From the NCBI RefSeq assembly GCF_006542335.1, contig NZ_CP032485.1, positions 2,091,001-2,155,000 on the forward strand: DNA of 64,000 nucleotides. Reading direction: 5' to 3'. The notes under the pieces are model-generated. The model saw only the letters and a list, made by a program, of their open reading frames with translations. It did no database searches and was not told the DNA's origin. Made by a program: the position numbers and the translations under genes. This stretch comes from Neokomagataea tanensis (GTDB taxonomy: Bacteria > Pseudomonadota > Alphaproteobacteria > Acetobacterales > Acetobacteraceae). Of this stretch, positions 8,885 to 18,978 are shown piece by piece; the stretch's first letter is position 1; every line of letters begins with the position of its first letter.

Positions 8885-9817
8885 TTAGTCAAACAGTGAC
8901 GAAACGGAGCTTTCGTCAGCAACCGCGCTCATCGCACGTGCGAGCAGGTTGGCTGTTGTAATTTGACGGATGTTTGGTGTCTCTCTCAGGGTTTCGGTCG
9001 CGGGGATGCTGTCCGTTAAGGTTAGCATGTTCAGTGGGCTATTTTTGACTTTTTCGCATGCAGCGCCAGTCAAAACACCGTGCGTCACATAAGCTTCAAC
9101 GCCAGCGGCGCCACGCTTCATCAAAGCTTCAGCTGCGTTGCAAAGTGAACCGCCGCTATCAACAATGTCGTCAACGAGGACACAATAGCGACCGGAGACG
9201 TCGCCAATCACGTTCATGACCTCGGACACGCCTGCGCGTTCGCGGCGTTTGTCGATAATGGCGAGGTCAACATTGAGGCGCTGCGCCAACTGACGGGCGC
9301 GGACCACGCCGCCTACATCGGGGGAGACAATGATCAATTCGCGGTTGGGCAGGCGCGCGCGCAAATCTCTTACGAATAAGGGAGCTGCGTAGAGGTTGTC
9401 TGTTGGAATATCGAAGAAACCTTGGATCTGCATTGCGTGCAAGTCCATGGTCAAGATACGGTTTGCGCCAGCTTCAGTAAGAAGGTTTGCGACAAGTTTG
9501 GCACTGATAGGGGTGCGAGGGCCTGACTTACGATCCTGACGAGCATAGCCAAAATACGGCATTACAGCGGTAACGCGCTTTGCAGAGCCTCTACGCAGAG
9601 CGTCCAGCATAACCAATAATTCCATCAGATGGTCATTGGTCGGCATGCAGGTGCTTTGGATGACAAAGACATCCTCACCGCGCACGTTTTCTTGGATTTC
9701 TACGAAGACTTCCCCGTCAGCAAAGCGCCGTACGACGGTTTTGCACAGTGGGAGGCGGAGTTCATTCGCAACCGCGCGGGCAAGAGGCAGGTTACTGTTG
9801 CAGGCAACGATTTTCAT
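8885..9817 (-). CDS. prs: Ribose-phosphate pyrophosphokinase
   Basis: Makes PRPP from ribose 5-phosphate and ATP for nucleotide, histidine and tryptophan synthesis. The 310-residue sequence shows [20 protein letters not shown], the histidine-rich flexible loop region [41 protein letters not shown] and the PRPP loop [13 protein letters not shown]. Length and motif order match bacterial class I enzymes. ATG 9817 begins [13 protein letters not shown], the standard N-terminus. Confidence 0.96.
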   Translation of the reverse strand: MKIVACNSNLPLARAVANELRLPLCKTVVRRFADGEVFVEIQENVRGEDVFVIQSTCMPTNDHLMELLVMLDALRRGSAKRVTAVMPYFGYARQDRKSGPRTPISAKLVANLLTEAGANRILTMDLHAMQIQGFFDIPTDNLYAAPLFVRDLRARLPNRELIIVSPDVGGVVRARQLAQRLNVDLAIIDKRRERAGVSEVMNVIGDVSGRYCVLVDDIVDSGGSLCNAAEALMKRGAAGVEAYVTHGVLTGAACEKVKNSPLNMLTLTDSIPATETLRETPNIRQITTANLLARAMSAVADESSVSSLFD

Positions 9818-10029
9818 TCACGGGTCTCGTCTGGGGGGCGACAGGAAGGAAGTGGGGCCTTTTAACAGTGCGTATCTCTTATGTCATCTTCTCTGTAAGG
9901 TAATCTGGTGCAAACGCATGAAAATTACGCGCAGCCTTAGCTTGTGGTTTCACGTTAAAGCAGATGTTATCGTTTGTTTTAGAATATGCGACAGGCTTTA
10001 GTTAGTATTTATAGGTGGGAAATAGCGGT

Positions 10030-11046
10030 ATGGCGCTCAAAAAATGTATTGGCAGGGTAGGGCGTGTGTTGTGTCTTGAGACGTTACCGTCACAGCGCCA
10101 AGCAGAGGATGCCGTTTTTATTCCGCCGGGCATTCACAATGAGTGGGGTTTATTTGAGCCTTCAGGTCGGTGTGTTCCCGAGTCTATGACCTATCATGGG
10201 GTTGGGCGGTTGCATACAGCATCTTCAGCGCTGTCATTGTCAGCCGAGGTCGAGGCGCCTGTCTGCTCTGCGGATTTCGAATATCTCTATATAGGGCCTA
10301 TCGAAGCCAATCATTCTTATTTCTTCAAGCGTAGTTTGGCACGTTTTTGGGCGGTACCACTCATAGAACGGCGCCGGTTACGTCTGGTCTTTAGCACCAC
10401 GGATTATGAAGCATTGCAGAGGTCCGTTTATTTTCGCGGGGTGTGTGACGCGCTGAACCTTGGTGAGGAAAACTTCTTGAGAGTAAGCGCACCTTTGCGT
10501 TTCAAACGGATACTGGTTCCAGCTCCGTCATTTGAGGAGTTGTCGCTCATACACAGAGTGCATGTCGATCTCATGCAAATGATTGGGCGCAGATGGATGG
10601 CTCGGGACAACGTATCGCAACCGGGTAGGGCCATTTATCTTTCAAAAGAAAAACTTCCCTCTGGTAATGTTCGAATTGGGAATGAATCGGAAATAACCGA
10701 TATTTTATCAGGAAAAGGGGTTGGTATTATCTATCCAGAGACTCTCTCGTTTAGAGAAAGAGTAGAGTTTTGGGCATCAAACCCGCTTGTTGTGGGGTTC
10801 AACACTTCTTTTATGTTCTATAGTGCGATGTTTCCGGAAAGAAATATTTTAAAAATTTCCTATGGCGATGATATGTGGACTAATCAATGCCTTATTGACC
10901 AGGCAAATAATAATGTGAGCGACTATTTGTGCCCGGAAAACGGGTGTGAAGCGCGGGGCGCGGGTGATGGGTTCAATATGAACTTTATTGTAAAAGATCC
11001 CCGCGCTGTTGCTGAGAGCTTACTTGATGCTATTGCCTCAAGGTGA
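10030..11046 (+). CDS. GT61-family (DUF563) glycosyltransferase-like protein
   Basis: A 338-residue cytoplasmic protein whose C-terminal half (about 205-290) follows the GT61 pattern: RAIYLSKEKLPSGNVRIGNE, ITDILSGKGVGIIYPETLSFRERVEFW, then VVGFNTSFMFYSAMFP. The family contains sugar transferases used in polysaccharide or glycoprotein assembly. GGTGGGA lies 9 bases before ATG 10030; the frame also opens at GTG 10015. It stands alone, converging on the phosphate transporter gene. The N-terminal third is not recognisable. Donor and acceptor are unknown. Confidence 0.7.
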   Translation: MALKKCIGRVGRVLCLETLPSQRQAEDAVFIPPGIHNEWGLFEPSGRCVPESMTYHGVGRLHTASSALSLSAEVEAPVCSADFEYLYIGPIEANHSYFFKRSLARFWAVPLIERRRLRLVFSTTDYEALQRSVYFRGVCDALNLGEENFLRVSAPLRFKRILVPAPSFEELSLIHRVHVDLMQMIGRRWMARDNVSQPGRAIYLSKEKLPSGNVRIGNESEITDILSGKGVGIIYPETLSFRERVEFWASNPLVVGFNTSFMFYSAMFPERNILKISYGDDMWTNQCLIDQANNNVSDYLCPENGCEARGAGDGFNMNFIVKDPRAVAESLLDAIASR

Positions 11047-11051
11047 GTTTT

Positions 11052-11079
11052 CTCTACCCGGCCTTGTGACCGGGTAGAG
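11052..11079. terminator. Hairpin between convergent GT61 and pit genes
   Basis: Perfect 10-bp stem (CTCTACCCGG at 11052-11061 with CCGGGTAGAG at 11070-11079) and 8-base loop between two convergent genes. No proper T tract on either side, so termination is inferred from position. Confidence 0.45.
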
Positions 11080-11087
11080 TTGCGGCT

Positions 11088-12455
11088 TCAGATAAATACG
11101 TAAAAAAGAAATGCTGCGAGGCTGATGGTGACGGGCAGGGTGATGATCCATGCGAGGGCTATTTTGAGCAGCATTTTTGGGTTTATGCCGGAGCCTGACG
11201 CGACCATAGTACCCGCGACGCCAGATGTGATGATGTGCGTCGTTGAGACGGCGAGGCCTGTGTAGCCTGCGGACATAATAAGGCCGGCACCAAAAACTTC
11301 AGACACAGCACCCTGCGCGGGTGTTAAATGTTTTTTGCCGATGCCTTCCCCCAAAGTTTGAACGATGCGGCGGTAGCCAATCATTGTTCCTAAGCCAAGG
11401 CAAAGGGCACTTAAGACACGAACCCAGACTGGCGCGTATTCTACAGCTGGACGTAAGTGGTTTGCGATTGATTTGGCTTGCTTGGCTTCGGAAGGATCAA
11501 TGGCTGGATTGTCAGCCACAGAGCGTAGTGCGGATAAAATCTCGTAGATATCACCGCGCACCAAGGATGGGGTTGCGTTTTGTTCCGTCGCTGAGGAGAG
11601 GCGGTCAACAGCTGCTAGTTGTTCCTGCCTGAAGGAGTGATTGCCGTAAATGGTGATTAAGGGGCGTGCCGATTGCACATCTTGGTGGAGTTGTTCGTAA
11701 TGGATGGGGGCGTCGGGGTTTAAAGCAAACGATGCTGGCATGATGCCAATAATCGTAAGCATGATAAGGCCAATGCTTTTTTGCCCGTCATTGCTACCAT
11801 GTGAAAAGCTAACCAAAGTACAGGTCGCGATGAGTAAAGCTTTAACAATAGAGTTTGGTTTTTCCCCTTGGGTCGGGGGAGTGTAGAGTTCAGGTTTGCG
11901 TATGACAGAGCGCATTAAGAGATAAAGAATGAAAGCGCCCAAGAAACCGATAGCTGGTGAAATGGCCAGTGTTTTGAGTACTTTAAAAATCTGCCCCCAT
12001 TCGACGCTTGGTCCTAAAGCGCGGGCATGTACAAAAGCATCTTCGATAGCGATGCCTATAAGTGCACCAATAACGCAATGCGATGATGAGTTTGGAATGC
12101 CGAGCCACCATGTGGCGATATTCCAAATTAGAGCGGTACCAAACAGCGCGACGAGCATTGGTATGGCAGGGGCGCCGTTGGGCGGGGACATAACATCGGC
12201 AGGGAGGAGTTCGACGAGTGTGTAAGCAACGGCAATGCCACCGAGTAGCACGCCGAGCAAATTCATCAATCCGGACCAGATTACGGCAGTACGCGGTTTG
12301 AGGGAGTTTGTGTAAATGACACTCGCGACAGCATTTGCCGTATCGTGGAAGCCATTAGCAAACTCGAAAACACAGACCAGTACAAAGCATAAAACTAACG
12401 CCATGATCGACCATGGAGAATCTGGCACGAAATGAAGCATTTTATGGGGGACCAT
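11088..12455 (-). CDS. PiT-family inorganic phosphate transporter
   Basis: A 455-residue polytopic membrane protein. The PiT signature appears in the N-terminal repeat (FEFANGFHDTANAVASVIYTNSL) and again in the C-terminal half (FSHGSNDGQKSIGLIML and GYTGLAVSTTHIITSGVAG). The family takes up phosphate, often as a metal-phosphate complex, using the proton gradient. A long soluble loop (about residues 240-330) lies between the halves, as in PitA. An internal ATG (12440) is an alternative start. It is divergent from a phospholipase C gene, which suggests a phosphate theme. Confidence 0.9.
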   Translation of the reverse strand: MVPHKMLHFVPDSPWSIMALVLCFVLVCVFEFANGFHDTANAVASVIYTNSLKPRTAVIWSGLMNLLGVLLGGIAVAYTLVELLPADVMSPPNGAPAIPMLVALFGTALIWNIATWWLGIPNSSSHCVIGALIGIAIEDAFVHARALGPSVEWGQIFKVLKTLAISPAIGFLGAFILYLLMRSVIRKPELYTPPTQGEKPNSIVKALLIATCTLVSFSHGSNDGQKSIGLIMLTIIGIMPASFALNPDAPIHYEQLHQDVQSARPLITIYGNHSFRQEQLAAVDRLSSATEQNATPSLVRGDIYEILSALRSVADNPAIDPSEAKQAKSIANHLRPAVEYAPVWVRVLSALCLGLGTMIGYRRIVQTLGEGIGKKHLTPAQGAVSEVFGAGLIMSAGYTGLAVSTTHIITSGVAGTMVASGSGINPKMLLKIALAWIITLPVTISLAAFLFYVFI

Positions 12456-12714
12456 CTCTCACGTTGACAGAGTGAGCAAGGTGTAAACATTTGACGGTGG
12501 AAATTCTATATTTTGTCATGATTGTTCATCGAAATTTCACCAAAGTTTATAGTTCCTCGGTGTCTTTAAAAAATCATATGCAAATGTGGGATTTATTTTT
12601 TAGTTCTCTGCCAACGGAAAGAACGCTCTGAATTGTGAAGCCTAGTAGGAGAATAAGCTTTTATTTTCCTGCGGGCTGAGATGGTGGACGTTCAAAAATG
12701 AAATTGGAAAGCTC

Positions 12715-14727
12715 GTGACGTCTCCGAACCGTCGTAATTTTTTGCGCATGACTGCGTCGCTTGCTGCGGCAGGTAGTCTTCCGGCTAATTTGAGAGCAGC
12801 GCTCGCGGTTGCACCTCATCGCAAGACCGGTACCATTCAGGACGTGGAACACGTCGTTATTCTCATGCAGGAGAACAGGTCGTTCGATCATTATTTCGGG
12901 TGTCTGCGTGGTGTGCGGGGTTATGGTGATCCACGCCCAGCGCGAATGCCAGATGGTGATAATGTTTTTGCTCAAAAGGCCGGCAGCGGCCAGACGGTTA
13001 TGCCTTTCAGGCTGAACACGGTGCATACATCAAGCGCCTGTATTGCAAGTTTGGATCATAGCTGGAAAGGTAGCCAAACAGCATGGAATGAGTGGGACTG
13101 CTGGGTTCCTCATAAAACTGAAATGACAATGGGGCATTTCACGCGTGAGGATATCCCATATTATTACGCGCTTGCTGAAGCTTTCACGATTTGTGATTCT
13201 TATCATTGCTCAATTTTTGGTCCGACTAATCCGAACCGTTTATATTTATTTTCTGGCACTAATGGTCTGACGCATCGTTACGATGGCTTGCAAGCTATCA
13301 CAAACGTAGATGACGGCAATGAAACGGCAGATATTCGGCTCGAAAATCCAAGTTTTACGCCTTTCCAATGGGTGAGCTACGCAGAAGACCTCCAGGAAGC
13401 AGGAGTTTCTTGGAAAGTCTATCAAGAGTACGATAATTTTGGCGACAATCCCTTGGCGAGTTTCAAGGCATTCAGGGGGGTAAAGCCGGGGAGTTGGCAA
13501 TATCAGCGCGGGCGAAGCATTGTTGAGGGCTCCAACAAGCATAATGCTGAAACGTCGGAAGGTCGTTTTCTTGTTGAGGCGTTTGAGCGTGATATTGCCC
13601 TCGGAAAATTACCTCAGGTCTCGTGGATTGTTCCTTCTGCGGCTTTGTCGGAGCATCCTAATGCCCCGCCGGGCTTTGGTGAGCACTTAATATCCCGACT
13701 GATGGATGTATTTAGCCGCCATCCTGACGTGTGGTCCAAAACGGTTTTCATCTTAAATTATGACGAAAATGACGGTTTTTTTGATCATATTCCTGCACCA
13801 GTGCCAGCTTTGCGGGCGAGTGAAGGGTTCTCAACTGTTTCAGTCGAGGGTGAGAGTTATCACGGCGTGCCAGTTGGGTTAGGGCCGCGTGTACCTGCCA
13901 TGATTATTTCGCCTTGGAGTAAGGGCGGCCGTGTTAATTCCGAGCTTTTTGACCATACATCGGTACTGCGTTTTTTAGAAAAGCGTTTTGGGGTACCTGC
14001 GCAAAACATAACACCATGGCGGCGTTCGGTTTGCGGCGATCTGACGTCCACACTGGATTTCTCTGTGCAGGACAAAGCGTGGGACGCTGCATTGCCTAAC
14101 ACAGACGATTATATGCCTCAGACGCGGCATTCCTGCGCGCTGCCGCACCCAGATGTTCCAGCAAATCCTGTGATGCCTCGTCAGGAAGCGGGTCAGAGGG
14201 TTGCTTGTGCGCTCCCTTACCGTTTTTCAGCGGACATAACAGTTCAAGGTAAGCGCGAATTCATTAATTTGGTGAATACGGGAAAAGTCGGAGCAGTTTT
14301 TCGTTTGTCAGGGCAAGGCGCATCGCGTGCCTATACGGTAGGGGCTGGCCATCAGGTCGAGATTGACCTCGTTGCTGGGCGCCCGTTCCATTTTGCTGGG
14401 CCTAACGGCTTTGTAAGGGAAAGAACGGGCATAGCGCAGTCGCTGTATAATGTAGCTTTGAAAGAACTTGATGAAGCAGTTGTCCTAGCGGTGCAGGGTG
14501 CCGAGGCGGGAACTATATCGGTTGTTTTAGAAGATGGTTACGGAGCTTTTCCGTCAGAACGTCTCCGATCTGATCAGGAAATAAAACGGACGGTTGCCGT
14601 GCGGGAAAGTGCAGGGTGGTACGCCCTTGCGATTGATGATGGCCGTGGCAGTGTCATGCGGTTGTGTGGCCATGTGGAGAATGGTAGGCCGAGCATGAGT
14701 GATCCCATGTTTGCGCGGCAGCATTAG
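12715..14727 (+). CDS. Phospholipase C, phosphocholine-specific type (Tat-exported)
   Basis: The 670-residue protein starts with a twin-arginine signal (NRRNFLRM followed by a short hydrophobic Ala-rich stretch), so it is exported folded. The phosphoesterase domain shows VILMQENRSFDHYFGCLRGVRGYGDPRP near residue 45 and NYDENDGFFDH near 345, both typical of acid phosphatase/PLC enzymes. The two C-terminal repeats (about 500-660) match the DUF756 repeats of this family. Start is GTG 12715, with GGAAAG 5 bases upstream; an ATG at 12698 is out of frame and stops at once. The enzyme could release phosphocholine and eventually phosphate from lipids. An intact six-G run lies at 13475-13480. Confidence 0.88.
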   Translation: MTSPNRRNFLRMTASLAAAGSLPANLRAALAVAPHRKTGTIQDVEHVVILMQENRSFDHYFGCLRGVRGYGDPRPARMPDGDNVFAQKAGSGQTVMPFRLNTVHTSSACIASLDHSWKGSQTAWNEWDCWVPHKTEMTMGHFTREDIPYYYALAEAFTICDSYHCSIFGPTNPNRLYLFSGTNGLTHRYDGLQAITNVDDGNETADIRLENPSFTPFQWVSYAEDLQEAGVSWKVYQEYDNFGDNPLASFKAFRGVKPGSWQYQRGRSIVEGSNKHNAETSEGRFLVEAFERDIALGKLPQVSWIVPSAALSEHPNAPPGFGEHLISRLMDVFSRHPDVWSKTVFILNYDENDGFFDHIPAPVPALRASEGFSTVSVEGESYHGVPVGLGPRVPAMIISPWSKGGRVNSELFDHTSVLRFLEKRFGVPAQNITPWRRSVCGDLTSTLDFSVQDKAWDAALPNTDDYMPQTRHSCALPHPDVPANPVMPRQEAGQRVACALPYRFSADITVQGKREFINLVNTGKVGAVFRLSGQGASRAYTVGAGHQVEIDLVAGRPFHFAGPNGFVRERTGIAQSLYNVALKELDEAVVLAVQGAEAGTISVVLEDGYGAFPSERLRSDQEIKRTVAVRESAGWYALAIDDGRGSVMRLCGHVENGRPSMSDPMFARQH

Positions 14728-14737
14728 CATTTAGGGA

Positions 14738-14765
14738 TAGGTGCAGAGAGAGAACTCTGCACCTA
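14738..14765. terminator. Bidirectional hairpin between phospholipase C and putA
   Basis: Perfect 11-bp stem TAGGTGCAGAG / CTCTGCACCTA with a 6-base loop between the two convergent stops. No long T tract is present. Confidence 0.5.
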
Positions 14766-14776
14766 GAGGGTTACTG

Positions 14777-17700
14777 TTACACGCGGGCCATCAGGGCTGC
14801 GTTTCCGCCTGCGGCAGTGGTGTCCGTACTGATGCTGCGCTCCAGAACAAGCCATTCTAACGGGTAGTGTCCGTCCTTATCAGGCACGTGCATGCTGATT
14901 ACGGCGTCCCCGAGGCTGGGAAGTTGAGCAGCAAATTCTCGGCGTTCTTCAATTGTACCATTGAACAAAGCGACATCCACTTCTGTTGCAGAGTGCGTAC
15001 ACACAATCTGCTTTGCCAGTGTGTGTGGCGGGGGTGGGAGGCGGCGCCACAACGTAGCCGGTAGGACGCAGATATTGCCTGTCGAAAGTGCGGCTTCGAT
15101 TTGGGTACGCAAATCCTCAGGCTGAGGGCCTGCACACAGCACGGTGCCCCGCGCTGAGAGGGTGTAGAGGTTGTTTTCACCGACGGGACCGGGAAGAGCA
15201 ATCTCCGTTCCGAGCGGCGAGTGGAGAGGGGCTGGAGTAATAGGAGTTGGGTTAATAACGTCCAACCATGGTTTGGCTTGGGCAAGAAGGGAGGGTACAG
15301 CGTTTTGGAAGCGTGTATCTAACGCTTGTGTATGGGCCAACATGCGTCGCAAATAGAGCGGTCCGCCGGCTTTTGGTCCTGTGCCAGACAGGCCATGCCC
15401 GCCAAACGGCTGGGAGCCGACAATTGCCCCGACGATATTGCGGTTCACATAAATATTGCCAGCACTTGAAGCGTTGGTGAGTTCTTGAATAGTACTGTCG
15501 ATACGCGAATGGAGGCCAAAAGTAAGTGCGTAGCCTGTGTTGCGTATCTTCTCCATTAATGAGGCGCGCTCGTTGGCCTTGTACCGTACGATGTGCAGAA
15601 CAGGCCCGAAAACTTCGCGTGTTAAAACATTTATATCGCTTATTTCGATCAGGGTCGGGGCAACGAACGTGCCTGCGCTACAAGCGGGGGGGAGTGAGGT
15701 TTGGTACACACGGAAGCCCTTAGAGCGCATCTCAGCAATATGTTGAAGGATGATGTTTTGAGCATCTGCGGAAATGACAGGGCCGACATCGGTTTCAATA
15801 TCGGCTGGATTTCCGATTTGTAGCTCGTCCATTGCGCCTTTGATCATCGCGAGAACGCGGTCTGCGCTGTCTTCTTGCAAACACAGGACGCGAAGAGCGC
15901 TACAGCGTTGGCCCGCACTGTCAAAGGCTGATGCGAGTACATCGCGCGTGATTTGTTCAGTTAGAGCAGAACTGTCCACGACCATAGCGTTTTGGCCGCC
16001 AGTTTCGGCAATTAGAGGCAGGGGCGTACCGTGTGCGGTCAAGCGGTTGGAAAGTTGCTTTTGGATAATATGTGCGACTTCCGTCGAGCCAGTGAAGACT
16101 ACGCCTGAAATGCGTTCATCGCTAACAAGTGCGGCTCCTGTTTCACCTGCTCCCGGTAGGAAATGTAGTGCATCATCCGGGATGCCGGCTTTATGCAAAA
16201 TTTGTATAGCCTTAAGGGCGATGACGGGTGTTTCCTCTGCGGGTTTGGCAAGAACGGTATTACCGGCAGCAAGAGCGGCTGAAATTTGGCCGAGGAAGAT
16301 TGCGAGAGGGAAATTCCAGGGGCTAATGCACACAATAGCTCCCAGCGGGGTTGTGCCGTTCAGTTCCCGCCGGGCTTGTGCTGCGTAGTAGCGAAGGAAA
16401 TCTACGGCCTCTCTTATTTCAGCCACGGCGTTAGCGAGTGTTTTGCCCGCTTCCCGCAAGACTATACCCATGAGTTGTGGTGTTTCAGCTTCTAAAAGGT
16501 CCGCAGCGCGTTCGAGAATGATAGCGCGGTGTTCTGCTGATGTGCGCCCCCAACTGTCAAAAGCTGTAATAGCTGATGCGACAGCGTCTTTTACGACTTC
16601 TGGAGTGGAGGTTGTGATGGTTGTCAGGGTATCTTTGTGATCCGCTGGGTTGATAACGGGCAGATCTCCACTCGTCTCGGGCAGGGTGGTGTTCAAGATG
16701 TCTTTTAACGAGCGAAGTGTATTCTCGTCATTTAAGTCAATACCGCGTGAGTTTGTACGCTCAGGCTGGAACAAATCATGCGGGGCCACAATGTTTGATG
16801 GTTTAAGGTCGTTCAGAAGGCTTACTGGGTCTGCCGTCAGGTCATCGAGCGACAGAGACTGGTCTTGGATGCGGTTTACGAAAGACGAGTTTGCACCGTT
16901 TTCAAGCAGGCGGCGTACGAGGTAGGCAAGAAGCGTCTCATGTGTGCCAACCGGGGCATAAATACGTACTGGTCGGTTGAGATTGTGTTGGCCAACGACT
17001 TGGTCGTAGAGGGCTTCTCCCATGCCATGCAGACACTGGAATTCATATGAATCGGGCGTGTAGTCTGTTCCAGCCATGCTGTAGATGGCGGCAAGGCTTT
17101 GCGCGTTATGCGTGGCAAATTGCGGGAAGACTGCGTCAAGCGCACCAAGGAGCTTACGTGCGCATGCTAGGTAAGAAATGTCTGTGTGATTTTTCTCGGT
17201 AAAGACTGGAAAGTCGCTCTGACCGTCAACTTGTGCTCGTTTTATCTCGCTGTCCCAGTATGCGCCTTTGACCAACCGGATCATGAGACGTCGGTTATGC
17301 TGGCGTGCAAGTTCGATGATGTAATCGAGTACAACAGCAGCGCGCTTTTGGTAGGCCTGTACCACAAAGCCGAGGCCGTTCCATGTGGCTAGGCTGGGTT
17401 CTGCGCACAGCATTTCCAGTAGATCGAGTGAAAGTTCTAACCGTTCCGTCTCTTCAGCATCAATGTTGAAGCCGATATTGTATTGGCTTGCCAGTTTGGC
17501 GAGCGCGATGAGACGGGGTGCTAACTCTGTCAGAGCTCTTTCGCGCTGTAGGCGGCTGTATCGGGGGTGGAGAGCCGAGAGTTTGACCGAAATACCGGGG
17601 CCAGCATACACGCCTTGCCCGTAAGCAGCTTGGCCTATGGCATGGATGGCGGTCTCATAGTCACGGTAGTAGCGGTCAGCATCTTCCATTGTCATGGCCG

Positions 17701-18325
17701 CTTCCCCGAGCATGTCGTAGGAATAACGATAGCCACGCGAAACTGGATTTTTGCTGTTTTTCAGAGCTTCATCGATGGTTTGCCCTGTAACAAACTGGCG
17801 CCCCATTAAACGAATGGCTTGATTAACACCTTGTCTGATTGTCGGAGCACCGCAGCGCGTTGTCAGAGATGCGAGCGTATTAGGCAGGCGTGCGAGTGTT
17901 TTAGCTGAAAGAGCCTTCCCTGATACAACGAGCCCCCAAGTGGCAGCATTAACGAACAGGGGCGACTTACGATCGATTTGACCAATCCAGTTACCATTCC
18001 CGATTTTATCACGGATGAGAGCATCGCGTGTGGCGTTATCGGGGATACGCAATAGGGCCTCTGCTAGACACATGAGAGCCACGCCCTCTTCTGTGGAGAG
18101 GTCGTATTTTTGGACGAGGTCTTGGACGATGCCACCGCTTTTTTGTGAACGCAGGCCTTGAACGAGGTTGCGTGCGGTATTTTTGCCAAGCGAGGACTCT
18201 GTTGGCTTTGGAGCGGCTTCTTGGCTGAGTTTTTTAACCAATGGCAGTTCCGGACTGCGCGTATAGTCTGTGATGGTCTGACGCAGCGGAGAGCGCTGGG
18301 GAACACAATGCGCAATAAGAGCCAT
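14777..18325 (-). CDS. putA: Bifunctional proline dehydrogenase / glutamate semialdehyde dehydrogenase PutA
   Basis: Oxidises proline to glutamate in two steps. The N-terminal half is a FAD-dependent PRODH barrel (RYSYDMLGEAAMT, GPGISVKLSALHPRY, LMIRLVKGAYWDSEIKRAQ). The second half is an aldehyde dehydrogenase with ISPWNFPLAIFLGQ, the glutamate in LIAETGGQNAMVVD and the catalytic cysteine in GQRCSALRVL. A degenerate ALDH-like tail follows. About 1182 residues from ATG 18325 (AGGA 10 bases upstream); ATG 18343 is an alternative. There is no N-terminal ribbon-helix-helix DNA-binding domain, so it cannot repress itself as E. coli PutA does. The divergent Lrp-type gene is the likely regulator. 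A seven-G run at 15686-15692 is in frame. Confidence 0.95.
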   Translation of the reverse strand: MALIAHCVPQRSPLRQTITDYTRSPELPLVKKLSQEAAPKPTESSLGKNTARNLVQGLRSQKSGGIVQDLVQKYDLSTEEGVALMCLAEALLRIPDNATRDALIRDKIGNGNWIGQIDRKSPLFVNAATWGLVVSGKALSAKTLARLPNTLASLTTRCGAPTIRQGVNQAIRLMGRQFVTGQTIDEALKNSKNPVSRGYRYSYDMLGEAAMTMEDADRYYRDYETAIHAIGQAAYGQGVYAGPGISVKLSALHPRYSRLQRERALTELAPRLIALAKLASQYNIGFNIDAEETERLELSLDLLEMLCAEPSLATWNGLGFVVQAYQKRAAVVLDYIIELARQHNRRLMIRLVKGAYWDSEIKRAQVDGQSDFPVFTEKNHTDISYLACARKLLGALDAVFPQFATHNAQSLAAIYSMAGTDYTPDSYEFQCLHGMGEALYDQVVGQHNLNRPVRIYAPVGTHETLLAYLVRRLLENGANSSFVNRIQDQSLSLDDLTADPVSLLNDLKPSNIVAPHDLFQPERTNSRGIDLNDENTLRSLKDILNTTLPETSGDLPVINPADHKDTLTTITTSTPEVVKDAVASAITAFDSWGRTSAEHRAIILERAADLLEAETPQLMGIVLREAGKTLANAVAEIREAVDFLRYYAAQARRELNGTTPLGAIVCISPWNFPLAIFLGQISAALAAGNTVLAKPAEETPVIALKAIQILHKAGIPDDALHFLPGAGETGAALVSDERISGVVFTGSTEVAHIIQKQLSNRLTAHGTPLPLIAETGGQNAMVVDSSALTEQITRDVLASAFDSAGQRCSALRVLCLQEDSADRVLAMIKGAMDELQIGNPADIETDVGPVISADAQNIILQHIAEMRSKGFRVYQTSLPPACSAGTFVAPTLIEISDINVLTREVFGPVLHIVRYKANERASLMEKIRNTGYALTFGLHSRIDSTIQELTNASSAGNIYVNRNIVGAIVGSQPFGGHGLSGTGPKAGGPLYLRRMLAHTQALDTRFQNAVPSLLAQAKPWLDVINPTPITPAPLHSPLGTEIALPGPVGENNLYTLSARGTVLCAGPQPEDLRTQIEAALSTGNICVLPATLWRRLPPPPHTLAKQIVCTHSATEVDVALFNGTIEERREFAAQLPSLGDAVISMHVPDKDGHYPLEWLVLERSISTDTTAAGGNAALMARV

Positions 18326-18343
18326 CGGCTGAGAGTCCTGCAT

Positions 18344-18470
18344 AAAGGAATTGATGGTTTCGACTGTAAAAAGAAATACGCTAAATGAGCGCTGGAAGTT
18401 TGCTCTGTTGACCAAATTAAATTTGTTATATTTTCATATGTAAGAATTTTATAAGGGTACTTGTAAAGCA
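18344..18470. promoter_or_regulatory. Divergent promoter region putA / Lrp-type regulator
   Basis: An AT-rich 127-bp gap separates the two divergent genes and contains TTGACC (18408) and TATATT/TTATAA-like hexamers (18428-18452). It must hold both promoters, and Lrp family regulators of putA typically bind such gaps. No clear operator could be delimited. Confidence 0.4.
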
Positions 18471-18923
18471 ATGGATGATACGGATCGCAGAATTCTGAGC
18501 TTTTTGCAGCGTGATGGTCGCATGACGAACCTTGAGCTTTCAAAGCATGTTCATCTGAGTCCTGCTGCGACGCTGGAAAGGGTAAAAAAGCTGGAGCAAC
18601 GCGGAGTTATTCGTGGGTATATGGCGCGGCTGGACCCAGATTCCCTTAATTTAGGCTTGGTTGTTTTTATCCAAGTTACGTTGGACCATAGTGGATCAGA
18701 TATATTCGAGGCTTTTTCAAAGGTGGTTCGGACTATTCCGCAAATAACCGAATGTTATATGGTGGCAGGAGGGTTTGATTACATGCTCAAAGCCCGCGTC
18801 AAAGACATGAACGGCTATCGTAATTTTTTAGGCAGAACCCTAAGCCGGTTGCCCGGAGTAAGGCAGACCCATACTTATGCCGTTATGGAAGAAGTAAAAA
18901 GTGATCCAACGCTTCCGGTTTAG
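18471..18923 (+). CDS. Lrp/AsnC-family regulator, probable PutR
   Basis: A 150-residue protein: N-terminal winged helix-turn-helix (DDTDRRILSFLQRDGRMTNLELSKHVHLSPAATLERVKKLEQRGVI) and a C-terminal RAM ligand-binding domain (about 70-145). The size is normal for Lrp/AsnC. It is divergent from putA by 127 bp, the arrangement known for PutR, which activates putA in response to proline in alphaproteobacteria. The proline link is inferred from context. Confidence 0.88.
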   Translation: MDDTDRRILSFLQRDGRMTNLELSKHVHLSPAATLERVKKLEQRGVIRGYMARLDPDSLNLGLVVFIQVTLDHSGSDIFEAFSKVVRTIPQITECYMVAGGFDYMLKARVKDMNGYRNFLGRTLSRLPGVRQTHTYAVMEEVKSDPTLPV

Positions 18924-18978
18924 AAACAACTATGTCTAAACTTTCCTGACTACTGATGGAAATAAGGTGACTCTGGAA

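Noticed and set aside
12456..12714. Pho box in the pit/phospholipase gap
   Set aside because: Half-site similarity is weak and spacing is wrong for a standard Pho box; mentioned only as a test, not annotated.
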